A DNA stretch of 64,000 bases from Pseudooceanicola aestuarii (GCF_010614805.1 NZ_JAAFZC010000001.1:859501-923500), one strand, 5' to 3'. Shown: positions 29,288 to 40,158, counted from the stretch's first letter. The notes: a model not told the origin generated them from the letters alone. Numbers and translations: made by a program.

Positions 29288-30769
29288 CTACCCGGTCAGG
29301 GTGCGGCGCACCGCATCCTGCCACGCGGCATAGCGGGCATCGCGACGATCTTCGCCCATCGCGGGGGTGAACCGGGCCTGGCGGCGCCACATTTCGGCGA
29401 ACCCGTCCTGGTCGGGATAGATCCCGGCGCGCATTCCGGCCAGCCAGGCAGCGCCCAGGGCGGTTGTTTCCGTCATCTCGGGCCGGTCCACGGGCAGGCC
29501 GGTGATGTCGGACAGGAATTGCATCGTCCAGTCACTGGCCACCATGCCGCCATCCACGCGCAGTGTCTGCGCGCCGCCGGGGCGGTCGCGCTGCATCGCC
29601 TCGATCAGGTCGCGGGTCTGGTAGCCGACGCTTTCCAGCGCGGCGCGGGCCAGTTCCGCCGGGCCGGTGCGGCGGGTCAGCCCATAGATCGCACCCCGGC
29701 AATCGGCATCCCAATAGGGCGCGCCCAACCCGGTGAAGGCGGGGACAAGGATCACCTGCTGTTCCTCATCCGCTTGCACGGCCAGCGCCTGCGTCTGGCC
29801 CGCGTCGTCGATGATCCGCAGCCCGTCGCGCAGCCATTGCACCACCGCCCCCGCCACGAAAATCGACCCCTCCAGCGCATAGGTCATCCGCCCGTCCAGC
29901 CGGGAGGCCACCGTGCCCAGCAGCCGGTTGGAGGATCGCACCAGATCCTCCCCGGTGTTCAGCAGGGCAAAGCAGCCGGTGCCGTAGGTCGCCTTCATCA
30001 TGCCGGGGGTGAAACAGGCCTGCCCCATCGCGGCGGCCTGCTGATCGCCCGCGACACCCAGGATGGGGATCGGCGCGCCGAACAGATCGGGCCGCGTGGT
30101 GCCGAAATCATCGGCGCAATCGCGGACCTCGGGCAGCATCGACATCGGCACGCCGAACAGCGCGCACAGATCCGCATCCCACGCTCCGCGCCGGATGTCA
30201 TACAGCATCGTCCGGCTGGCATTGGTGGCGTCCGTGGCATGGACCGCGCCGCCCGTCAGCTTCCAGATCAGCCAGCAATCCACGGTGCCGAACCGCAGGT
30301 GCCCCGCTTCTGCCAGCGCGCGGGCGCCATCGACGTGATCCAGCAGCCAGGCGATCTTCGTGGCGGAGAAATAGGGATCGAGCAACAGCCCGGTGGCCTC
30401 CGTCACCTGATCCTCGGCGCCGTCGCGGCGCAGCCGCGCACAGGTGTCGGCGGTGCGCCGGTCCTGCCAGACGATGGCGTTGTGCAAGGGTCGACCGTCG
30501 CGCGCATCCCAGATCACCACCGTTTCACGCTGGTTGGTGATGCCGATCCCGGCCAGTTCGCGCGGACCCAGCCCGGCCTTCTCCACCGCCGCGCGGCAGG
30601 TGGCGGCAGTACTGGTCCACAGATCGCCGGGATCATGCTCCACCCAGCCGGAGCGGGGGAAATGCTGGGGAAATTCCTGTTGCGCCACGGCGGTGACGCG
30701 CATCTGCCCGTCCAGTATCATCGCGCGGCTGGATGTCGTGCCCTGGTCGATGGCCAGAATATGGGTCAT
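29288..30769 (-). CDS. glpK: Glycerol kinase
   Basis: This 493-residue FGGY kinase phosphorylates glycerol to glycerol-3-phosphate. Signature segments are [12 protein letters not shown] at the start, [13 protein letters not shown], the [12 protein letters not shown] phosphate loop near 240, and the C-terminal [18 protein letters not shown]. Length is normal. No glpD, glpF or glp transporter genes adjoin it here. It is divergent from a TetR-type regulator across 165 bases. Confidence 0.95.
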   Translation of the reverse strand: MTHILAIDQGTTSSRAMILDGQMRVTAVAQQEFPQHFPRSGWVEHDPGDLWTSTAATCRAAVEKAGLGPRELAGIGITNQRETVVIWDARDGRPLHNAIVWQDRRTADTCARLRRDGAEDQVTEATGLLLDPYFSATKIAWLLDHVDGARALAEAGHLRFGTVDCWLIWKLTGGAVHATDATNASRTMLYDIRRGAWDADLCALFGVPMSMLPEVRDCADDFGTTRPDLFGAPIPILGVAGDQQAAAMGQACFTPGMMKATYGTGCFALLNTGEDLVRSSNRLLGTVASRLDGRMTYALEGSIFVAGAVVQWLRDGLRIIDDAGQTQALAVQADEEQQVILVPAFTGLGAPYWDADCRGAIYGLTRRTGPAELARAALESVGYQTRDLIEAMQRDRPGGAQTLRVDGGMVASDWTMQFLSDITGLPVDRPEMTETTALGAAWLAGMRAGIYPDQDGFAEMWRRQARFTPAMGEDRRDARYAAWQDAVRRTLTG

Positions 30770-30934
30770 GGCGCTGCTCCTGCGTTTGGCGCGATCCTCG
30801 CCCGCCCGCGACCCTGTCGCAAGCCCCGTTGGCCTGACGCCCGCCGCCTGTCCGGCCGGCCCCCGCCCAGCCCCTCGCGGCGCGGGTCCAGATGGCGCAT
30901 TGCTGCAATGCAGAAACGTGCTAGACTTGCCCTC

Positions 30935-31468
30935 ATGTCACGCAAGCCACGCCTTTCCCCCGACGACTGGTTGCAGGCCGGTCTGGATGCGCTCTCCTCC
31001 GCCGGGCCTGAGGCCCTCAAGGCCGAGGCGCTGGCCCGCGCGCTCGACACCACGAAAGGGTCGTTCTACTGGCATTTCCCCGATGTCCCCGCCTATCGCC
31101 GGGCGCTGCTGGAGTTCTGGGGGCAGACCGCCGAGGCCGATCTGGCCCCCGCCGCCGACCGCCGCGCCGCCGTGGCGCAGTTGCACCAGTTGATGACCGA
31201 GGGCGACAGCCCCGATCACCGCGCCGAGGCGGCGATGCGCGCCTGGGCCCGCACCGATGCGGCCGCGGCGGCCGCCCTGACGCGGATCGACGCGCAGCGA
31301 CTGGACCATCTGCGGGCGCTGCTGCGGGTGCTGGGCGTGCGCAACCCCGATATCGCACGCATCCTTTATGCGGCGCGCATCGGCACCGCCCAGATCGGCG
31401 AGGCCGAGGACGGGCAGAATGCCGCCGCGCTGGCGACCCTGGTGGATCTGGTGCTGGCGCTGCGATAG
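30935..31468 (+). CDS. TetR/AcrR-family transcriptional regulator
   Basis: This 177-residue protein has an N-terminal TetR helix-turn-helix (about 8-55; [20 protein letters not shown] and [15 protein letters not shown]) and a short ligand domain. Regulated gene and ligand are unknown; glpK is the divergent neighbour, and the META-like lipoprotein follows after 9 bases and may share its transcript. The ATG at 30935 is chosen for the usual short N-terminus; no strong ribosome site is visible. Confidence 0.84.
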   Translation: MSRKPRLSPDDWLQAGLDALSSAGPEALKAEALARALDTTKGSFYWHFPDVPAYRRALLEFWGQTAEADLAPAADRRAAVAQLHQLMTEGDSPDHRAEAAMRAWARTDAAAAAALTRIDAQRLDHLRALLRVLGVRNPDIARILYAARIGTAQIGEAEDGQNAAALATLVDLVLALR

Positions 31469-31477
31469 AATGGCGCC

Positions 31478-31852
31478 ATGCGCGCATTGATCCTACTTCT
31501 TGCCTTGGCCGCCTGTCGCGAGACGCCCTTGGTGGCGCCCGACCGGACCTGGCAACTGATCCGGTTGGACGGCCAGCCCTTCGCCGCCCGCGCGACCCTG
31601 CGGATCGGCGCGCAGGACGCGTTTGACGGCCAGACGCCATGCAATTCCTACGGTGGCGGCTGGACGGGCGGCGGCGGTGCCTTTGCCGCCGGGCCGATCC
31701 GCGCCACCCGCCGCGCCTGTCCCGAGCTGGCGGCCGAGCAGAGCTATCTGGCTGCGCTGTCACGGATCACCGCCTACGATATTGCCGACGACCTGCTTAC
31801 GTTGTCCGGCCCCGAGACGACATTGGTCTTCACCCCCGCGCCACCCGCCTGA
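31478..31852 (+). CDS. META-domain-like lipoprotein
   Basis: This 124-residue protein has a short lipoprotein signal ending LALAAC (Cys13). The mature part resembles the META/HslJ fold: the starter [11 protein letters not shown], a conserved CNSYGGGW and a second Cys in [10 protein letters not shown], ending with a [12 protein letters not shown] strand. Family members are surface or periplasmic proteins linked to stress or antibiotic tolerance; the role here is unknown. It follows the TetR gene by 9 bases. Its last 23 bases overlap the 3-prime end of recO on the other strand. Confidence 0.75.
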   Translation: MRALILLLALAACRETPLVAPDRTWQLIRLDGQPFAARATLRIGAQDAFDGQTPCNSYGGGWTGGGGAFAAGPIRATRRACPELAAEQSYLAALSRITAYDIADDLLTLSGPETTLVFTPAPPA

Positions 31853-32561
31853 GGAACGCGGTTACAAACCTGTCCCGTGCGTCGGGCAGGGGTTTTGCCC
31901 CGAGCGCAGGCGCGACCTTGGTTTGCAGGAAATGTCCCGTGACATGCAGGGCTTGCGCGACCTCCGCATCTGGGGCGGCGCCCTCGCCGCGCAGGCAGGG
32001 CGGCAGGGGCAGCAGACGGTCGGCATAGTCTCCCGCGCCCGCTTCCGTCACCGCGCGCCCGGTGCGCGGGGAGACATAGCACAGCCCCTCCTCTGCGCCG
32101 GTGACGGCACAGCTGGACAGGTCCAGCCCGTAGCCCATGTCCTCCAGCAGCACCTGTTCCCACCGCAGGTAGGCCAGTGGCCAGACATCGTCCTGCCCCA
32201 TCAGGTCCAAAAGCTGCTCCGTAAGGTGATAGAGACGGGGATGAGCCTCCCGCTCGGGCAGGCAGAACATCAACAGCGCCGTGACCGCGTTCAGCCCGGC
32301 CAGCGACAAACGCCCCTCCAGCGCGCCGGCACGGGAACGAACGGGTTCAACGGTAAAGGTGCCCAGGTGATCTTCCAGCCGCGCGCGCCAACTGATATCC
32401 AGCTGCGCGCCCGGTTGCAGCACCGGCGCGATCCGGCGTGACGCCCCGCCGCGCACCACCCCGGCATGACGACCCCGCGCGGCGGTAAAGACCTCGGCGA
32501 TGGCCGAGGTTTCGCCGTGGCGCCGCACGGCCAGCAAGATCCCCTGATCGCGCCAATCCAT
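31830..32561 (-). CDS. recO: DNA repair protein RecO
   Basis: This 243-residue protein has the RecO OB-fold start ([20 protein letters not shown]) and the helical middle ([32 protein letters not shown]). A Cys-containing loop follows ([20 protein letters not shown]). RecO loads RecA on SSB-coated DNA with RecR in gap repair. It is the last gene of the minus-strand block that begins at rpoZ, 59 bases after DUF1491. Its 3-prime end overlaps the convergent META-like gene by 23 bases. Confidence 0.93.
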   Translation of the reverse strand: MDWRDQGILLAVRRHGETSAIAEVFTAARGRHAGVVRGGASRRIAPVLQPGAQLDISWRARLEDHLGTFTVEPVRSRAGALEGRLSLAGLNAVTALLMFCLPEREAHPRLYHLTEQLLDLMGQDDVWPLAYLRWEQVLLEDMGYGLDLSSCAVTGAEEGLCYVSPRTGRAVTEAGAGDYADRLLPLPPCLRGEGAAPDAEVAQALHVTGHFLQTKVAPALGAKPLPDARDRFVTAFLRRVARG

Positions 32562-32620
32562 GCCGATGTTATCCGCCCCGATGCGAACCGGGGCAAGCCC
32601 CTGCCACCCGCATCACCGGA

Positions 32621-32950
32621 TCACTCCGACAGGCCGGGCTGGTCCAGCATGTGGCGCCCGGCGCGGTCCTCGACCTCGACCACCCACAGATCGGGATCGG
32701 CCTGCCGGGCGCGTCCCAGCGCCGCGTCGACATCGCGTTCCGTTCCCTGTGCCATGACCTCCCACGCGCGGCGATCGGCCATCAGGTCGAACCGGCGTTC
32801 ATACAGGCATGCCTGACCGTCCAGGGTGTTCAACTTGACCAGCACCGCACCGGAGGTGTCATCACCATGCGCCACGACAAAGGCAGGGATATCGCCCAGC
32901 CGCAGCCGGGTCAGATAGGCATCGACCCACATTCGCGCGGTCAGACGCAT
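32621..32950 (-). CDS. DUF1491 family protein
   Basis: This 109-residue protein matches DUF1491, a small alphaproteobacterial family: RLTARMWVDAYLTRLRLGDIP, a GDDTSGAVLVKLNTLDG core and the end DPDLWVVEVEDRAGRHMLD. No catalytic residues are evident and no function is established. It lies 49 bases after era and 59 bases before recO in the same direction, a position kept in many Rhodobacteraceae, which suggests a link to RNA processing or repair. Confidence 0.85.
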   Translation of the reverse strand: MRLTARMWVDAYLTRLRLGDIPAFVVAHGDDTSGAVLVKLNTLDGQACLYERRFDLMADRRAWEVMAQGTERDVDAALGRARQADPDLWVVEVEDRAGRHMLDQPGLSE

Positions 32951-32999
32951 GGCGGCGCCCCGGCCGGGATCAACCGCAGGGCGCGCAGGCGCAAGGGGA

Positions 33000-33905
33000 T
33001 CAATTCCCGTCCTTGAAATTCAGGCCCATCTCGGAATAGCGGGCGGATTCCTCCAGCCAGTTGGGCCGCACCTTGACCTGAAGGAACAGGTGGCACTTTC
33101 GGCCCAGAAATTCCTCCAGCTCTTCGCGCGCGGCCTTGGAGACGGCCTTGATCGTCTCGCCCTTGTGGCCCAGCAGAATGCCCTTGTGCCCGTCGCGCGC
33201 GACATAGATCACCTGATCGATCCGGGCCGATCCGTCGTCGCGTTCCTCCCAATGCTCCGTCTCGACGGTCAGTTGGTAGGGCAGTTCCTGGTGCAGGCGC
33301 AGGGTCAGTTTCTCGCGCGTCATCTCCGCCGCGATCATCCGCATCGGAAGGTCGGCGATCTGGTCCTCGGGGTAAAGCCACGGTCCTTCGGGGACTTCAC
33401 CGGCCAGCCACTGGCGCAGATCATCGACGCCGTGCCCTTTCTCGGCGGAGATCATGAACGTCTCCACGAAAGGGAACAGCGCGTTCAGCTCCTGCGCCAG
33501 GCCCAGCAGCACCCGCGCCTCCACCCGGTCGATCTTGTTGATCGCCAGGGCGACGCGCCGTCCCTTGCCGATATCGGCAAGCGCCTCGGTGATGCGGGTA
33601 ACGCCCTCGGTGATGCCGCGATGCGCCTCGATCAGCAGGACGACGACATCGGCATCGGCCGCCCCGCCCCAGGCGGCGGCGACCATGGCGCGATCCAGCC
33701 GGCGGCGCGGTTTGAACAGGCCCGGCGTATCGACAAAGACGATCTGGCTGTCCCCTTCCAGCGCGACGCCACGGATGCGGGCGCGGGTGGTCTGGACCTT
33801 GTGGGTCACGATCGACACCTTCGCCCCCACCATCCGGTTGAGCAGCGTGGATTTGCCCGCGTTGGGCTCTCCGATCAGGGCGACGAATCCGGCGCGGGTG
33901 GTCAT
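33000..33905 (-). CDS. era: GTPase Era
   Basis: This 301-residue Ras-like GTPase binds 16S rRNA and helps 30S assembly. G1 is GEPNAGKST (12-20), G3 is DTPG, and G4 is NKID. A C-terminal KH domain carries GHKGETIKAVSKAAREELEE. Start fixed at MTTRAGF, with AAGGAG a few bases upstream on the minus strand; a longer in-frame extension lies in the 127-base gap after rnc and is unsupported. It follows rnc and lepB, the standard order. Confidence 0.96.
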   Translation of the reverse strand: MTTRAGFVALIGEPNAGKSTLLNRMVGAKVSIVTHKVQTTRARIRGVALEGDSQIVFVDTPGLFKPRRRLDRAMVAAAWGGAADADVVVLLIEAHRGITEGVTRITEALADIGKGRRVALAINKIDRVEARVLLGLAQELNALFPFVETFMISAEKGHGVDDLRQWLAGEVPEGPWLYPEDQIADLPMRMIAAEMTREKLTLRLHQELPYQLTVETEHWEERDDGSARIDQVIYVARDGHKGILLGHKGETIKAVSKAAREELEEFLGRKCHLFLQVKVRPNWLEESARYSEMGLNFKDGN

Positions 33906-34032
33906 GGGAGGCTCCTTGAAACTGGCCGGAGACATAAGCGATGCATGGCCAAAGGGGAAGGGCGCAGCGCGCGGCGCCCCCGACGGGGCCGCGTTGCGGG
34001 ACGTACATGGGATCGGGTGCGGGACGCGGCGT

Positions 34033-34716
34033 TCACCCCCCCGCGACGAGATCCAGCAGGCCGCGGGCGGCCATCTGCTGGGCCTCGCGTTTGGAACCGG
34101 CGGTGGCTTGGGCGGCCTCTCCGGTTTGCAGCCGGGCCTCGATGGTGAAGACGGGGGCGTGATCGGGGCCGGTGCGGGCGGTTTCCACATAGGCGGGCGG
34201 AGGCAGGCCCCGGCCCTGCGCCCATTCCTGCAACGCCGTCTTGGCGTCGCGGGCGTCCTGATCGACGGTTTCGACCCGCGCGCCCCAAAGCCGCAGGATC
34301 AGCGCCTTGGCGGCATCGAACCCGGCATCGACATAGACGGCGGCGATCACCGCCTCCATCGCGTCGCCCAGCAGCGCCTGCTTGCGCCGACCGCCGGACA
34401 GCTGTTCTGAGCGGCCCAGCTTCAGCACGTCGCCCAAGGCGATCTCGCGGGCGACGTCGGCGCAGGTTTCCTTGCGCACCAGTGCATTGAAGCGCGGGGC
34501 CAACTGGCCCTCGCTGGCGCCACGGTCGATCATCAACAGCGCCTCGGCCATCACCAGGCCCAACACCCGGTCGCCCAGGAACTCCAGCCGCTGATTGTCA
34601 TCACGGCCCGGGCTGGACATCGACGGGTGGGTGACCGCGCGCACCAGCAGTTCGGGCCGGGCAAAGTCATGGCCGATCCGGGTCTGGAACCTGCGCAGCT
34701 CGGCCGACAGCTTCAT
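34033..34716 (-). CDS. rnc: Ribonuclease III
   Basis: This 227-residue double-strand RNA endonuclease has the RNase III signature [17 protein letters not shown] (about 41-57), the second acidic site [15 protein letters not shown] and a C-terminal dsRNA-binding domain ([11 protein letters not shown] to [15 protein letters not shown]). It processes rRNA precursors. The ATG at 34716 gives the usual short N-terminus, with GAGG 5 bases upstream; it starts 7 bases after the lepB stop. A 127-base space separates it from era. Confidence 0.95.
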   Translation of the reverse strand: MKLSAELRRFQTRIGHDFARPELLVRAVTHPSMSSPGRDDNQRLEFLGDRVLGLVMAEALLMIDRGASEGQLAPRFNALVRKETCADVAREIALGDVLKLGRSEQLSGGRRKQALLGDAMEAVIAAVYVDAGFDAAKALILRLWGARVETVDQDARDAKTALQEWAQGRGLPPPAYVETARTGPDHAPVFTIEARLQTGEAAQATAGSKREAQQMAARGLLDLVAGG

Positions 34717-34723
34717 CTGCGCC

Positions 34724-35566
34724 TCAATCAATCGCCTTGAAGAACCGGTCGCCGCGCCAGGTCCAGAAGAACAGCATGGACCGCCCGGCGGAGGAGAACA
34801 TGATGCGATCCGCACGCCCGATGATGTTCTCGTAAGGCACGAAGCCCACGCCACCCGCCGTCTTGGCAAAGCGGCTGTCGGTGGAATTGTCGCGGTTGTC
34901 GCCCATCATGAAATAATGACCCTCGGGCACGGTAAAGACGCCGGTGTCGTCCGACCGCCGCTGGTAGGCGATGTTCAGGATATCGTGGGACGTGCCACCG
35001 GGCAGCGTTTCGGTCTGGCGCGTCTTGACGCATTCGGCGCCCTGGCCCACCGGCCCGTTCTCGCACAGCGGGTAGCGGCCCAGCGGCCCCTGACGTTCGA
35101 ACGTCTCCACGAAGGTGCCGGCATCTTCAAGGCCGACGGCCGCGCCATTGATATGCAGCACGCTGTCGATCATCTGGATCTTGTCGCCGGGCAGGCCGAT
35201 CAGGCGCTTGATGTAATCCTCCCCCGTGGCGGGGTGGCGGAAGACGACGACATCGCCGCGATCGGGTTCCCCGCCCAGAAGGCGGGTGTTGTCCCCGTCC
35301 AGGAAACCGCAGAGATCCTTGGCATCCACGTCCAGCCCCACGGCACCGATGCGGATGGAAGGGCAGGAGGCGTAGGAATAGCCGTAGACCATCTTGTTCA
35401 CGAACAGGAAGTCGCCGATCAGCAGCGTGTCCTTCATCGACCCGGAAGGGATCCAGAAGGGCTGAAAGAACAGGGTGCGGAACACCCCGGCGATCAGCAG
35501 CGCATAGACGATGGTCTTGATGGTTTCCCAGATGGCATTGCCACCCTTTTCGGCCTTGTCCGCCAT
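34724..35566 (-). CDS. lepB: Signal peptidase I
   Basis: This 280-residue inner-membrane serine protease removes signal peptides. A single hydrophobic segment (about 12-36) is followed by [10 protein letters not shown] with catalytic Ser43 and by [14 protein letters not shown] with catalytic Lys120; the [11 protein letters not shown] box closes the domain. The active part faces the periplasm. It lies between acpS (74 bases) and rnc (7 bases) in the minus-strand block. Substrates in this window include the I78 precursor's non-lipoprotein peers, such as the serine protease at 50.3 kb. Confidence 0.95.
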   Translation of the reverse strand: MADKAEKGGNAIWETIKTIVYALLIAGVFRTLFFQPFWIPSGSMKDTLLIGDFLFVNKMVYGYSYASCPSIRIGAVGLDVDAKDLCGFLDGDNTRLLGGEPDRGDVVVFRHPATGEDYIKRLIGLPGDKIQMIDSVLHINGAAVGLEDAGTFVETFERQGPLGRYPLCENGPVGQGAECVKTRQTETLPGGTSHDILNIAYQRRSDDTGVFTVPEGHYFMMGDNRDNSTDSRFAKTAGGVGFVPYENIIGRADRIMFSSAGRSMLFFWTWRGDRFFKAID

Positions 35567-35640
35567 GCGTGTGTCCCCTGTTCCCGACCGGCGCGCGGCC
35601 CAGTCTGTCCGTGGCTACATGCGGGCCGGTGCGCCCGGTG

Positions 35641-36102
35641 TCAAGGCGCGCGGCCCGGCCCGGCGGAGGCCGGCCCGCCGCTGGGAAAGGGCGTGTCGGG
35701 CATGTCCAGCGGCCGGGCCTCGATCACCACGAAGGCCTGTGCCCAGGGGTGGTCGTCGGTCAGGGTGACGTGGATGATGGCGCGGTGGCCGGGCGGGGTC
35801 ATCGCCTCCAGTCGCCGGGCGGCCCAGCCGGTGACGGCCATCTGCGGCTGGCCGCTGCGCAGGTTGGTGACGGCCATGTCCTTCCAGGCGATGCCCATGC
35901 GCAGCCCGGTGCCCAGCGCCTTGGAGCAGGCTTCCTTGGCCGCCCATCGCTTGGCATAGGTGCCGACCACATCGGCCCGGCGATTGGCGCGGGCCTGTTC
36001 GGCATCGGTGAAGACCCGGTTGCGGAACCGGTCGCCGAAACGATCCAGAGTGCCGGCGATGCGGTCGATATTGGCCAGGTCGGTGCCGATGCCCAGGATC
36101 AT
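35641..36102 (-). CDS. acpS: Holo-[acyl-carrier-protein] synthase
   Basis: This 153-residue phosphopantetheinyl transferase activates acyl carrier protein using CoA. GIGTDL carries Asp8 and [14 protein letters not shown] carries Glu57, the Mg2+ ligands. The family is usually 120-140 residues; here the last ~20 residues are a Pro/Gly/Ala-rich tail (from [10 protein letters not shown]) that looks like a read-on extension. It lies 22 bases after pdxJ, the common pdxJ-acpS pairing. Confidence 0.94.
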   Translation of the reverse strand: MILGIGTDLANIDRIAGTLDRFGDRFRNRVFTDAEQARANRRADVVGTYAKRWAAKEACSKALGTGLRMGIAWKDMAVTNLRSGQPQMAVTGWAARRLEAMTPPGHRAIIHVTLTDDHPWAQAFVVIEARPLDMPDTPFPSGGPASAGPGRAP

Positions 36103-36124
36103 GACGGGCCCCTTCTTTCAGGCG

Positions 36125-36874
36125 TCAGGCGCGGGCCTCATCCATCAGGCGGCGCATTTCGGCGATGGCCGGAGCCAGCCCGCGAAACATCGCTTCGCCA
36201 ATCAGGAAATGCCCGATGTTCAGCTCCTGCACCTCGGGAAAGGCGGCGATGGGTTGCACGGTGTCATAGGTCAGCCCGTGGCCGGCATGCACCTCCAGCC
36301 CCAGCGAATGGGCGAAAGTCGCCATCTCCCGCAGACTTTCCAGTTCGGCATCGCGGGGGTCAAAGCGGCCTTCGGCATGGGCGTCGCAATAGGCGCCGGT
36401 GTGCAGTTCCACCACCTCTGCCCCGATGCGATGCGCCGCCTCGATCTGGCGGCGGTCGGCGGCGATGAAGATCGAAACGCGGCTGCCCGCCTCCCGCAGG
36501 GGAGCGATGAAATGGGCCAGGCGATTTTCCTCCCGCGCGACTTCCAGCCCGCCCTCGGTGGTGCGTTCCTCCCGCTTTTCCGGGACGATGCAGACGGCGT
36601 GAGGGCGGTGACGCAGGGCGATGGCCTGCATCTCGTCGGTCGCCGCCATTTCGAAGTTCAGGGGCACGGTCAGCACCTCCATCAGCCCTTCGATATCGGC
36701 GTCCGAGATGTGGCGGCGGTCCTCCCGCAGGTGCGCGGTGATGCCGTCGGCCCCTGCCTCCTGCGCGACCTGCGCGGCGCGCAGCGGATCGGGATAGGCC
36801 CCGCCACGTGCGTTGCGCACCGTGGCGACGTGGTCGATATTCACGCCCAGGCGCAGCTTTTGAACTTCGGTCAT
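36125..36874 (-). CDS. pdxJ: Pyridoxine 5'-phosphate synthase
   Basis: This 249-residue TIM-barrel enzyme condenses 1-deoxyxylulose-5-phosphate with aminoacetone-phosphate to pyridoxine phosphate (DXP-dependent vitamin B6 route). It has the N-terminal signature [17 protein letters not shown], the [16 protein letters not shown] loop, the [11 protein letters not shown] segment and [11 protein letters not shown]. It lies 6 bases after the DUF2062 gene and 22 before acpS. PatB at 46.1 kb and other PLP enzymes depend on this route. Confidence 0.95.
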   Translation of the reverse strand: MTEVQKLRLGVNIDHVATVRNARGGAYPDPLRAAQVAQEAGADGITAHLREDRRHISDADIEGLMEVLTVPLNFEMAATDEMQAIALRHRPHAVCIVPEKREERTTEGGLEVAREENRLAHFIAPLREAGSRVSIFIAADRRQIEAAHRIGAEVVELHTGAYCDAHAEGRFDPRDAELESLREMATFAHSLGLEVHAGHGLTYDTVQPIAAFPEVQELNIGHFLIGEAMFRGLAPAIAEMRRLMDEARA

Positions 36875-36880
36875 CTTGCG

Positions 36881-37531
36881 TTATTTCCCCTGTTCCAATC
36901 GGGCCTGCCGCGCCTTGGCCGCCGCGACCTTCCTGGCCAGCGCGACGCGCCGCCGGGCCTGGTAGGCCCGGATCAGCGGCACCGAGACGTAATAGGCAAC
37001 AAGCCCGGAAACCACCCCGGGAATCAACCCGCCCACCAGGTAGGGAAAGAAGATTTCGTGGTAAAAGACTGACAGCCCGTGCCAATCGGCGTCCCGGTCG
37101 GTGACCAGCGCCAGCAGGTTGTCCCTGAGATCGCGCGCGGCATCCAGGAATTTCCCCCCGAAGGAGCGTTTGACCTCGCCGTCCGGAGGTTTCGGCCGGC
37201 CCAGCAGGAAATACCCGGTCTGGATCGACAGCAGCCCGATCGGCACATAGGTCAGCGGATTGCCCACAAAGGTCGCCAGCAGAGAGGCTAGGATATTGCC
37301 GCGCAACACCTTGGCGATGATCGCGGCGGTCAGGAAATGCAGCCCGTAGAACGGCGTGAAGACCGTGACCACCCCGGCAAAGATCCCGCGCGCGATGGTT
37401 TCGGGGGTATCGGGCAGGCGGCGCAGGCGGTGTTTGACGTAGTGGAACGCGCGCGCCCAGCCGCCCACCGGCCAGAAGAAATCTACGGCGATCTTCCAGT
37501 ACGGCCGCCTGTCCCGGCGCTTAAAGACCAA
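36881..37531 (-). CDS. DUF2062 domain-containing membrane protein
   Basis: This 216-residue protein has a basic N-terminus, a DUF2062 core (IARGIFAGVVTVFTPFYGLH, FVGNPLTYVPIGLLSIQTGY) and two to three membrane segments with a C-terminal hydrophobic span (LVGGLIPGVVSGLVAYYVSV). It ends in a basic Lys/Arg/Ala tail. No function is established. Its start overlaps the rel gene by 11 bases and its stop is 6 bases from pdxJ, so it is tightly fixed in the operon. Confidence 0.87.
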   Translation of the reverse strand: MVFKRRDRRPYWKIAVDFFWPVGGWARAFHYVKHRLRRLPDTPETIARGIFAGVVTVFTPFYGLHFLTAAIIAKVLRGNILASLLATFVGNPLTYVPIGLLSIQTGYFLLGRPKPPDGEVKRSFGGKFLDAARDLRDNLLALVTDRDADWHGLSVFYHEIFFPYLVGGLIPGVVSGLVAYYVSVPLIRAYQARRRVALARKVAAAKARQARLEQGK

Positions 37532-39689
37532 CGGCCTCTCCTTCCCGCGGGGCGCCTGGCGCGCCTGGCGGCGATTCCTCGATGGTTCTGCGGCGCGTCA
37601 GGGCGGCCACGTCGGCCTCTGCCTCCAGCGCCGAGGTCAGGGTGTGCAGGTGCTCCGCGTCCCGCAGCTCCGCATCCACCCAGATCCTGTAGAAATCCGG
37701 TTTCCGGTCCATGAAGTTCAGATCCGAGATATTGGCCTTCTGTTCCCCGATCAGGGTACAGATCCGGCCCAGTACACCGGGATCGTTGGCCAGAGTGATG
37801 TCCAGCGTAACAGGGTAAATTGCCGCATGGCGCCCGGAATGCCAGTGCAGGTCGACCCAGCGTTCCGGCTGATCGTCGAAATGGCTGAGCGAGGCACAGT
37901 CGATCGCGTGGACCACGACACCGCGCCCGCGCCAGGTGATGCCGACGATGCGTTCGCCGGGCAGCGGCTGACAGCAGGTGGCGCGGTTGAAACTCTGGCC
38001 TTGTTCCAGGCCGATGACCGCGCGGTCGCGGCGCACGGCCTCTCCTTCGGGCGTGTCGACCAGCTCGGGGTAAAGGGCCTCCACCACGCTGGCGACGCGC
38101 AGCTGGGCAGAGCCGAGGCGGGCCAGAACCTCGTCACCATCGGGCAGGCTGAGTTTCCGCGCGGCGGTTTCCAGCGCCTTGTCGGTGGCCTTCTTGCCGA
38201 CATGTTCGAACCCCGACCGCGCCAGTTCACGCCCCAGCCGGATGAAACGTTCGCGATCCATCTCCCGCAGGGCGCGGCGGATCGCGGTCTTGGCCTTCCC
38301 GGTGGTGGCGATGTCCAGCCAGGTGGCCTGAGGATCCTGCCCCTCGGCGGTGATGATCTCCACCGATTGGCCATTCTTGATCCGGGTCCACAGCGGCACC
38401 CGCATGCCGTCGACCTTCGCCCCCACGCAGGCCGAGCCGATGCGGGTGTGGATGGCAAAGGCGAAATCGATCGGCGTGGCGCCGCGCGGCAGTTTCACCA
38501 CGTCCCCCTTGGGGGTAAAGCAGAACACCTTGTCGGCGTACATTTCCAGCTTTACCGCTTCCAGGAAATCCTCGTGGTCTTCCTCCGACTGGAACTGTTC
38601 GGACAGGGTTGCGATCCAGCGCGCCGGATCGACGGCAAAGCGATTTTCCGCAGGTTCTCCATCGCGGTAGGACCAATGCGCGGCAACGCCGGCCTCTGCG
38701 ACCTCGTGCATCTCGCGGGTGCGGATCTGCACCTCCACCCGCTTGCCGTCGCGGCCCGAAACGGTGGTGTGGATCGACCGGTAGCCGTTGGATTTCGGCT
38801 GGCTGATGTAATCCTTGAACCGGCCCGGCACGGATCGCCAGCGGCGGTGGATCACGCCCAGAACCCGATAGCACTCATCCTCGGCCCCGGCGATGACGCG
38901 GAACCCGTAGATATCCGACAAGCGGGAGAAGCCCTGACCCTTTTCCTCCATCTTGCGCCAGATGGAATAGGGCTTCTTGGCCCGGCCCAGAACCTGCGCG
39001 TTCAACCCGGCGGCGTCCAGCTCCTTGCGCATGTCGCCGGTGATGCGTTCGATCACGTCACCGGTTTCGCCGCGCAGGGTGACAAAGCGGCGGATGATGG
39101 AATTGCGTGCCTCGGGGTTCAGGACCTTGAACGCAAGGTCTTCCAGTTCCTCCCGCATCCATTGCATCCCCATGCGCCCGGCCAGCGGCGCATAGATGTC
39201 CATTGTCTCCCGCGCCTTCTGCACCTGTTTCTCCGGGCGCATCGCCTTGATCGTGCGCATGTTGTGCAGACGGTCGGCAAGCTTCACCAGGATGACGCGC
39301 AGATCCTTGGACATCGCCATGAACAGCTTGCGGAAATTCTCCGCCTGCTTCGTCTCGGTAGAGGAAAGCTGAAGGTTGGTCAGCTTGGTCACGCCATCGA
39401 CCAGATCGGCGATATCGGCGCCGAACCGGGTGGTGATCTCGTTGTAGCTGGCCTTGGTGTCCTCGATCGTGTCGTGGAGCAGGGCGGTGACGATCGTGGC
39501 GTCGTCCAGATTCTGCTGGGTGAGAATCGCGGCGACGGACACGGGATGGGAGAAATACGCCTCTCCCGAGCGGCGGAACTGGCCCTCGTGCATCTCGCGG
39601 CCGAAATCATAGGCTGCGCGGATCAGTGCCTCGTTCGTCTGGGGATTGTAGGCGCGGACAAGAGCAATCAGATCGTCTACGGGGATCAT
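37521..39689 (-). CDS. relA: Bifunctional (p)ppGpp synthetase / hydrolase (Rel/SpoT)
   Basis: This 722-residue RSH protein is the alarmone enzyme of the stringent response. The hydrolase HD domain is at the N-terminus (LLHDTIED with His72, Asp73, Glu76, Asp77 intact). The synthetase domain is central (SDIYGFRVIAG, the KSNGYRSIHTTV segment), then TGS (CFTPKGDVVKLPRGATPIDF, about 395-455) and a C-terminal ACT domain. Both active sites appear whole, as expected for the single alphaproteobacterial Rel. It follows rpoZ by 34 bases. Confidence 0.95.
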   Translation of the reverse strand: MIPVDDLIALVRAYNPQTNEALIRAAYDFGREMHEGQFRRSGEAYFSHPVSVAAILTQQNLDDATIVTALLHDTIEDTKASYNEITTRFGADIADLVDGVTKLTNLQLSSTETKQAENFRKLFMAMSKDLRVILVKLADRLHNMRTIKAMRPEKQVQKARETMDIYAPLAGRMGMQWMREELEDLAFKVLNPEARNSIIRRFVTLRGETGDVIERITGDMRKELDAAGLNAQVLGRAKKPYSIWRKMEEKGQGFSRLSDIYGFRVIAGAEDECYRVLGVIHRRWRSVPGRFKDYISQPKSNGYRSIHTTVSGRDGKRVEVQIRTREMHEVAEAGVAAHWSYRDGEPAENRFAVDPARWIATLSEQFQSEEDHEDFLEAVKLEMYADKVFCFTPKGDVVKLPRGATPIDFAFAIHTRIGSACVGAKVDGMRVPLWTRIKNGQSVEIITAEGQDPQATWLDIATTGKAKTAIRRALREMDRERFIRLGRELARSGFEHVGKKATDKALETAARKLSLPDGDEVLARLGSAQLRVASVVEALYPELVDTPEGEAVRRDRAVIGLEQGQSFNRATCCQPLPGERIVGITWRGRGVVVHAIDCASLSHFDDQPERWVDLHWHSGRHAAIYPVTLDITLANDPGVLGRICTLIGEQKANISDLNFMDRKPDFYRIWVDAELRDAEHLHTLTSALEAEADVAALTRRRTIEESPPGAPGAPREGEAVGL

Positions 39690-39723
39690 CTGAAACTATG
39701 CCTTTCCCCGCGCCCGGACCGGT

Positions 39724-40083
39724 TCAGCCCTGGCCGCCCTGCGCCTCCATGAGCGCACGAAGAAGTTTCTCCTCGCTCATGTCGTCTTCGGCGGGTTTGT
39801 CCGCAGGCTCGCCGCCCATCAGCAGGGCCATGCTGTCTTCCTCGGGTTCGTCGACCTCGATCTGGGACTGGTTCGCCTCGATCAGGCGTTCGCGCAGATC
39901 GTCGGCCGATTGCGTCTCGTCGGCGATTTCGCGCAGGCTGACAACGGGGTTCTTGTCATTGTCGCGATCCACGGTCAGCGCGCCACCCGACGAGATCTCC
40001 CGCGCCCGGTGCGCGGCAAGCAGGACAAGCTCGAACCGGTTGGGAACCTTGTCGACGCAGTCTTCAACGGTAACGCGGGCCAT
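39724..40083 (-). CDS. rpoZ: RNA polymerase omega subunit
   Basis: This 119-residue subunit assists RNA polymerase assembly. The conserved omega block is [20 protein letters not shown] through [13 protein letters not shown]; the Asp/Glu-rich C-terminal half is variable. Omega also forms part of the ppGpp-binding site in other proteobacteria, fitting its place directly before rel (34-base gap). It opens the long minus-strand block. Confidence 0.95.
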   Translation of the reverse strand: MARVTVEDCVDKVPNRFELVLLAAHRAREISSGGALTVDRDNDKNPVVSLREIADETQSADDLRERLIEANQSQIEVDEPEEDSMALLMGGEPADKPAEDDMSEEKLLRALMEAQGGQG

Positions 40084-40158
40084 GGGGACTCCAATCTGTG
40101 TCTCGGCGGATTGAGAGAGCGGTTCTACGCCTTTGATTTAGGCTTGACAAGGAGCGTG

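Noticed and set aside
37644..39752. A 702-codon open frame antisense to rel
   Set aside because: It is a mirror frame of a high-GC gene; rel is complete with HD, synthetase, TGS and ACT domains.
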